This document shows, piece after piece, positions 5,635 through 8,850 of a stretch of DNA of 8,850 nucleotides (positions within the stretch are counted from its first letter, which is position 1; every line of letters begins with the position of its first letter). The stretch comes from Acidimicrobiaceae bacterium (lineage in GTDB: Bacteria > Actinomycetota > Acidimicrobiia > Acidimicrobiales > RAAP-2), in assembly GCA_003164275.1 (NCBI GenBank), contig PLSY01000391.1, positions 2,999-11,848 on the forward strand, read 5' to 3'. A program made the translations under genes and the position numbers. A model generated the notes under the pieces. The model ran no database searches. It was given only the letters and a program-made list of their open reading frames with translations, and was not told the DNA's origin.

Positions 5635-7062
5635 ATGTGGGTACGCAGACGCCGCCGGCCCCGGCCAACGGTTGCCGAGGGATCCGTCGCCGACCAGGGG
5701 CCGACTCGCGTGGTCGTCGAGAAGGCCAAGGCTCCCCCTCAGCGGCATATCTCCTGGACGGTGTTGGCGATGATGACGGTGGGATCCGTCGGCTATCTCG
5801 GGTCTGCGCCGGCCACGTCGGTATTCGGTCTCGGCTCGGTATTCTTGTACGTCCTCCCCGCATTCGTATTCCTGGTGCCCGTCGCCTTGGTCGCTGCGGA
5901 GTTGGCGTCCGGCTGGCAGGGTGGCGTCTACAACTGGGTGCGAGAAGGGGTGTCTCCCCCGATGGGGCTGCTGGCCGTCTGGTGTGAGTTTGCCCAGACG
6001 ATCTTCTATTACCCCGCCCTGCTCGCCTACGTCGCCGGGACGCTCGCCTACGTCATTGATCCGGGCCTGGCCGCTAACGGCGTCTACAACGCCGCCGTCA
6101 TCATCGTTCTGTTCTGGGTTGGCGTGTTCATCTCCTCGCGAGGAGTTGGACTCGTGGCAAAGCTCTCCTCGAGTGGGACGCTGATCGGGACCCTGATCCC
6201 GGGGGCAATCCTCGTCGCTCTCGGCATCGCCTACCTACTGCAGGGAAATCACTCGGCCGCCCCGATGAACTCGCACCACATCCTGCCGGCGTGGACGGGC
6301 ATCGCCAGCATCGTTCTGGTCGTCAACAGCTTCTTCACCTATGCCGGCATCGAGGTGAATGCCGTGCACGTTGACGAGCTCCAGAACCCCGCCCGGGAAT
6401 TCCCAAGGTCCATCTTCCTCGCAATGACACTCGTCCTTGCCATCTTCATCCTCCCCACGCTGGTGATCGCTTGGGTGATCCCAGAGAAGAAAATCAGCTT
6501 CACGGCCGGTGTCATGCAAGCCTTCAACAGTCTTTTTGCGCACTTTGGGATCAAGTTCGCTGTCCCGCTGGTCGCCATCGCTCTTGCGATCGGGGCCCTT
6601 GCAGGGATGATGGCCTGGCTCGACGGTCCCTCCGAGGGGCTCCTCAGGATCGGGCGCGAGCAAGGCTTCCTCCCCCCTTTCTTTCAGAAGGTGAACCGTA
6701 GAGGCATCGAGATGCGCATCCTGACGGGACAGGCGATCGTGATCACGGTGATTGCCCTGCTCTACGCATTCATTCCTGACGTCTCGCGTGACTACTGGAT
6801 ATTCGCGGTGATGGCCACGCAGATCTATCTCATCATGTATGTGCTGATGTTCATCGCGGCGGTCAGGTTGCGGCGGAATCAGCCGGACCACGCCCGCGGG
6901 TACCGTGCACCGGCTCTCCGCCCCTTGTGTGTCGTCGGTGGTGTGTCGTCGGTGGTGTGTCGTCGGTGGTCGCTCTGGTCATCGGCTTCATCGCCCCTTC
7001 GCAGTTCGGCCACTCGAACTGGCTGCTCTATGCCCTCTTCGTCCTGGGAGGGATCATCGTGA
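5635..7062 (+). CDS. APC-superfamily amino-acid permease/antiporter (GadC/YjeM-like), frameshifted near the C-terminus
   Basis: A membrane transporter of the amino acid-polyamine-organocation superfamily, closest in look to the glutamate:GABA antiporter (GadC/YjeM) group. About ten hydrophobic segments are visible from residue ~40 to ~412. Landmarks are TM1 with VGSVGYLGSAP (~49-59), TM6 FFTYAGIEVNAVHVDELQNPAREFPRSI (~233-260), a classic APC signature, and the cytoplasmic loop GPSEGLLRIGREQGFLPPFFQKVNRRG (~331-357). The frame is normal up to ~residue 440 (YRAPALRPLCVVGGVSSVV). It then leaves the family sequence and ends in a 34-residue Ser/Arg/Trp-rich tail that cannot be a membrane segment. 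The expected TM11-TM12 and tail lie in another frame (6969-7148). The cause is a 14-bp tandem repeat at 6927-6968. As written the product is 475 residues with ~10 membrane segments, probably inactive. ATG 5635 is preceded by GAGAGG at 5615-5620, a long 14-nt gap, so the exact start is unsure. The substrate is not known. Confidence 0.85.
   Translation: MWVRRRRRPRPTVAEGSVADQGPTRVVVEKAKAPPQRHISWTVLAMMTVGSVGYLGSAPATSVFGLGSVFLYVLPAFVFLVPVALVAAELASGWQGGVYNWVREGVSPPMGLLAVWCEFAQTIFYYPALLAYVAGTLAYVIDPGLAANGVYNAAVIIVLFWVGVFISSRGVGLVAKLSSSGTLIGTLIPGAILVALGIAYLLQGNHSAAPMNSHHILPAWTGIASIVLVVNSFFTYAGIEVNAVHVDELQNPAREFPRSIFLAMTLVLAIFILPTLVIAWVIPEKKISFTAGVMQAFNSLFAHFGIKFAVPLVAIALAIGALAGMMAWLDGPSEGLLRIGREQGFLPPFFQKVNRRGIEMRILTGQAIVITVIALLYAFIPDVSRDYWIFAVMATQIYLIMYVLMFIAAVRLRRNQPDHARGYRAPALRPLCVVGGVSSVVCRRWSLWSSASSPLRSSATRTGCSMPSSSWEGSS
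6927..6968 (+). repeat. Three tandem copies of a 14-bp unit inside the permease gene
   Basis: GTGTGTCGTCGGTG occurs three times without interruption (6927-6940, 6941-6954, 6955-6968). Because 14 is not a multiple of three, each gain or loss of a copy changes the reading frame downstream. With three copies the permease frame is lost. With two copies it reads on as LCVVGGVSSVVALVIGFIAPSQ, a normal APC membrane segment, and continues to the TGA at 7146-7148. The two-copy form is therefore the functional, probably ancestral, state. Confidence 0.92.
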
Positions 7063-7148
7063 TCGGGATCGTTCCACCGCTGCTGATGGACCGGCTTCGC
7101 AAGCCGGAGTGGAAGGTCGCCGGCAGCGCGCCGACTCCCGAGCTTTGA
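6969..7148 (+). pseudogene. Displaced 3' end of the permease gene (TM11-TM12 and C-terminal tail)
   Basis: In the +2-shifted frame relative to the upstream permease reading frame, this stretch encodes VALVIGFIAPSQFGHSNWLLY followed by ALFVLGGIIVIGIVPPLLM and DRLRKPEWK. That is two membrane segments and a basic cytoplasmic tail, as expected for the end of a 12-TM APC transporter. The frame stays open upstream to the repeat (GTG at 6927), so independent translation of a ~73-residue piece is conceivable, but no good ribosome-binding site is seen. Joined through a two-copy repeat, the full protein would be 499 residues, a normal length for the family. Confidence 0.85.
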
Positions 7149-7544
7149 CCTCCTCGGCACTATCCCCGGAGTTGGCCGCTATCGCCCGCCGGTCGGTCAA
7201 CGCCCAAGCGCCCGTGATAGAGCCGCCCGTACCGACGCCGGGGTCGTTTCGGCCGCTGCCCGGGATCTACTACGAACCTGCGTTGGGATCCCTCCTCCGG
7301 CTCGAATGGCGCGACGGCAACTTGACCATCGTCGATCCAGGCAATCCTGGATCGTGTCCGACGCTGTTGGCCACCGACGAATCCGACTTTCCTGATCGAG
7401 CTGGGAGTGCGCCAGTCGGGCGAGAAGGCAACCTTCCGGCGGCGGCTCGACAGACGAGTAGCGTCAGCGCTGCTGGCGTCCCAAACCCACGTCCGGTTGG
7501 ACAAAGTAGGCCCCACTGATCGGTCTTCGGATGTGGCCGAATGA
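7149..7544 (+). pseudogene. C-terminal remnant of a serine hydrolase/beta-lactamase-family protein, frameshifted
   Basis: Only the non-catalytic C-terminal domain remains. The first part reads SPELAAIARRSVNAQAP, a linker, then RPLPGIYYEPALGSLLRLEW and DGNLTIVDPGNPGSCPTLLATDESDF. This resembles the small beta-barrel after the catalytic domain of many class C-like serine hydrolases (pattern G-x-Y-x-x-P-x-L-G-x-L-x-R-L-E-W-R-D-G). At about 7388, in a TTT run, the coherent sequence jumps one base to another frame: FLIELGVRQSGEKATFRRRL, then DRRVASALLASQTHVRLDKV, ending at TGA 7542-7544. One extra base explains this. The catalytic SxxK domain is absent because the permease gene sits directly upstream, so this is a truncated, broken leftover. 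The family call is by eye from the barrel motifs, not from active-site residues. Confidence 0.6.
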
Positions 7545-7834
7545 ACGGACGGTGGAACCCAATCGATTCTGCTGTGTGCCCCGTATGGTTCAGCCGATTC
7601 ACCGATCAGGGTGCCCCGGACTCTTCGGGTCTGTTCATGTTCGACCCCCGGCGACAGGTGATCCTGTTGTTGGGCGAGGACAAGAGCGGGGCACGGGAAG
7701 CCTGGTATTTGGAGGCCGTCCCCGAGGCCGATGAGCTCTACGACACCTTGATCAGTCGCCGCCATTCGAGTTCTACAATCAAGACCTGGGCCGCCGGTTT
7801 CCACGGATCTGCGCAGTGCAGTGTCACGAATTGA
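7541..7834 (+). CDS. RelE/ParE (phage Gp49/HigB-like) toxin remnant, C-terminal half only
   Basis: An open frame of 97 residues whose ATG overlaps the previous stop (ATGA). From residue ~28 it matches the C-terminal half of RelE/ParE-superfamily toxins of the Gp49/HigB type: SGLFMFDPRRQVILLLGEDKSG, then WYLEAVPEADELYDTLI. The FDPRR-x-x-I-L-L strand, the G-D-K-x-G turn and the W-Y-x-x-A-(I/V)-P-x-A-D-x-L-Y-D helix are all family hallmarks. In intact members these toxins cleave mRNA on or near the ribosome. The first ~27 residues do not look like the toxin N-terminus, and the last ~28 residues after LYD also diverge. The usual N-terminal helix pair and the K-E-L-R strand before FDP are missing. 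No XRE-type antitoxin follows; the next gene is NTF2-like. It is most likely an inactive fragment, although it may still be expressed. Confidence 0.55.
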   Translation: MNGRWNPIDSAVCPVWFSRFTDQGAPDSSGLFMFDPRRQVILLLGEDKSGAREAWYLEAVPEADELYDTLISRRHSSSTIKTWAAGFHGSAQCSVTN

Positions 7835-7841
7835 GCCTCAC

Positions 7842-7847
7842 GGGAGA
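7842..7847 (+). promoter_or_regulatory. Ribosome-binding site for the NTF2-like gene
   Basis: GGGAGA stands 4 nt before the GTG at 7852. This supports the GTG start and the 148-residue length. Confidence 0.6.
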
Positions 7848-7851
7848 ATAA

Positions 7852-8298
7852 GTGACCAAGTACACAGCTGACAGCTCAAATTTTGGAGCTGATGGGCCCT
7901 TCTTCCACATCATTCGGGAAGGGCTGAAGGGCCTCGCCGATGGCGAGGACTACTTCGACCTGCTGGCTGACGATGTCGTCTTCGAGTACGTCATTACCGT
8001 GCCCGGTTATCCGAAGCGGCTTGAAGGTCGACAGAACATCATCGACCTCTACAGCGACTACGACAGCTTCATCACCGTGCGAAGTGCTGACAATCTCCAC
8101 GTCTATCGAGATCCCGCGGCGTCGGTCGTGGTCCTCGAGTACGAGGTTCATGGCGAATCAGTGCAGACCGGGCATCCGTACGACAACCGGTTTGTGTCCA
8201 TCGTCACGATCAAGGACGGCAAAGTGACATGGTGGCGGGACTACCTAGACCCGGTAGCTGTGTTCGATGCAGTCGGTTGGCCTGGAGGACTCGGCTAG
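7852..8298 (+). CDS. SnoaL/NTF2-like family protein (ketosteroid isomerase-like fold)
   Basis: A 148-residue soluble protein with no signal peptide or membrane segment. It has the NTF2-like cone-fold pattern: an N-terminal helix pair (FFHIIREGLKGLADGEDYFDLLADDVVFEYVI, ~17-49), the GYPKRLEGRQNIIDLYSDY helix (~52-70), a central strand pair (LHVYRDPAASVVVLEYEVHGESV, ~82-104), and the last strands RFVSIVTIKDGKVTWWRDYLDPVAVFDAV (~113-141). The closing K-V-x-x-W-R-D-Y-x-D-P motif is common in actinobacterial members annotated as nuclear transport factor 2 family or SnoaL-like. Members may be isomerases, cyclases, dehydratases or simple ligand binders, so the substrate cannot be predicted. The GTG start has a good GGGAGA Shine-Dalgarno. 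It is the only complete, undamaged gene right of position 5582 and may be transcribed alone. Its A/T content is somewhat higher than that of the copper and PBP genes. Confidence 0.85.
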   Translation: MTKYTADSSNFGADGPFFHIIREGLKGLADGEDYFDLLADDVVFEYVITVPGYPKRLEGRQNIIDLYSDYDSFITVRSADNLHVYRDPAASVVVLEYEVHGESVQTGHPYDNRFVSIVTIKDGKVTWWRDYLDPVAVFDAVGWPGGLG

Positions 8299-8793
8299 GA
8301 AGCGAGCGTCGTGCCGCAGCAATCGATCAGCGATCAATTCCGCATGATTGCCTCACCTCCCGGCGATCTGGGATGCTGGACGTGCCGGGCATGTTTTGAT
8401 TGTTCCAAGCGGGATAATGGGACGCCCCGCAACTCGCCTTCGGCGGCGTAGCGTCGGTTTGCACGGGTGCTCTCCAGGTTCGAGTGGCTTAGAACCATTC
8501 GATTCCGACTCAAGCCAACGTCAATGCATCGCTTGTCATCGAAGAGCTCGGCTGAGCATGGTTGCGAGGTGAACCTAATCGGACAAACCGAACGATCGGA
8601 AACGTTGCATGAGAGAGCTGATGCGAAGGATGTCGGGTGTGATCACCGGTGCCGTCGAGCGACGTGTCCTCCGGCGAAAAGCGGGTCGAGCCGTGCTCGC
8701 CGACTGGGCCATTCCGACTTGCAGGCGCCTCCAAATTTTCTGCAGACTTCCGAGGTGCCCCACCCGTGCCGGTTAGCAGCGGTGGGATAACCG
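8299..8793. other. Region without a supported gene
   Basis: No frame on either strand reads like a protein family. The longest open frames (for example 8467-8790 +) are rich in Ser, Arg, Cys and His and lack recognisable structure. Small symmetric elements are present: GCAATC/GATTGC arms at 8319-8324 and 8346-8351 downstream of the NTF2-like gene, and GCGGT-GGGATA-ACCGC at 8780-8795 just before the tandem repeat. None has a T-run. An ATG at 8609 opens a ~55-codon basic frame (MRELMRRMSG...) with no recognised similarity. It may be intergenic or decayed sequence. Confidence 0.5.
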
Positions 8794-8850
8794 CCGCCGA
8801 ACCGCCGAGCCGCCGAACCGCCGAACCGCCGAACCGCCGAACCGCCGAAC
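8794..8850 (+). repeat. 8-bp tandem repeat CCGCCGAA running off the window
   Basis: Seven head-to-tail copies of CCGCCGAA are seen (8794-8849) plus the first base of another. Only copy two differs (CCGCCGAG). The array continues past the right edge, so its length is unknown. Eight is not a multiple of three, so any frame cycles through the same eight-residue pattern (PPNRRTAE on +, FGGSAVRR on -) with no stop codon. It could be intergenic simple repeat or part of a repetitive coding region beyond the edge. Confidence 0.92.

Noticed and set aside
8480..8515. tRNA-like T-loop string (TTCGATTC) in the right-hand non-coding region
   Set aside because: The flanking bases do not form the T-stem, and no acceptor, D or anticodon stems can be drawn around it.
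8794..8850. CRISPR array
   Set aside because: The repeat has no spacers; it is a direct head-to-tail 8-bp tandem array.

Overview
The window is high-GC DNA with strong GC bias at third codon positions, GTG/TTG starts and protein families typical of Actinomycetota. An Acidimicrobiia-like or related soil/aquatic actinobacterium is plausible, but nothing here fixes the lineage.

Left part (1-5126). The left edge holds the end of an EAL-domain (c-di-GMP phosphodiesterase) gene on the + strand. Facing it is a block of four - strand genes. In transcription order they are a PbpA-type penicillin-binding protein (5126-3627), a CopC-CopD fusion (3497-1539), a YcnI-like copper-binding lipoprotein-like/secreted protein (1417-698) and a small winged-helix regulator (623-333). 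The CopCD and YcnI pair matches the YcnJ/YcnI copper-handling pair of other Gram-positives. Both have a histidine as the predicted first mature residue, as expected for periplasm-facing Cu(II) sites. A sharp inverted repeat (TACTAC-N5-GTAGTA, 3534-3550) lies between the PBP and CopCD genes and resembles operators of the BlaI/MecI/CopY repressor family, so the copper pair probably has its own regulated promoter.

Middle and right part (5127-8298, + strand). This looks like a zone of gene erosion. It starts with the first ~45 residues of an ABC-transporter ATPase that collapses at the Walker A loop (5382-5582). Next is an APC-family amino-acid permease/antiporter (5635-7148) whose last two membrane segments are out of frame because of a 14-bp unit present in three tandem copies; two copies would restore a 499-residue protein. 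After it come the C-terminal tail of a serine hydrolase/beta-lactamase-family protein with a one-base frameshift (7149-7544), the C-terminal half of a RelE/ParE (Gp49/HigB-like) toxin without a visible antitoxin (7541-7834), and an intact SnoaL/NTF2-like gene (7852-8298).

Right edge (8299-8850). No convincing gene is visible. The window ends inside a perfect or near-perfect 8-bp tandem repeat (CCGCCGAA, at least seven copies).

No clear new multi-gene system is visible. The best candidates for new biology are the repeat-number-dependent frame of the permease and the BlaI/CopY-like box controlling a copper operon beside a penicillin-binding protein.
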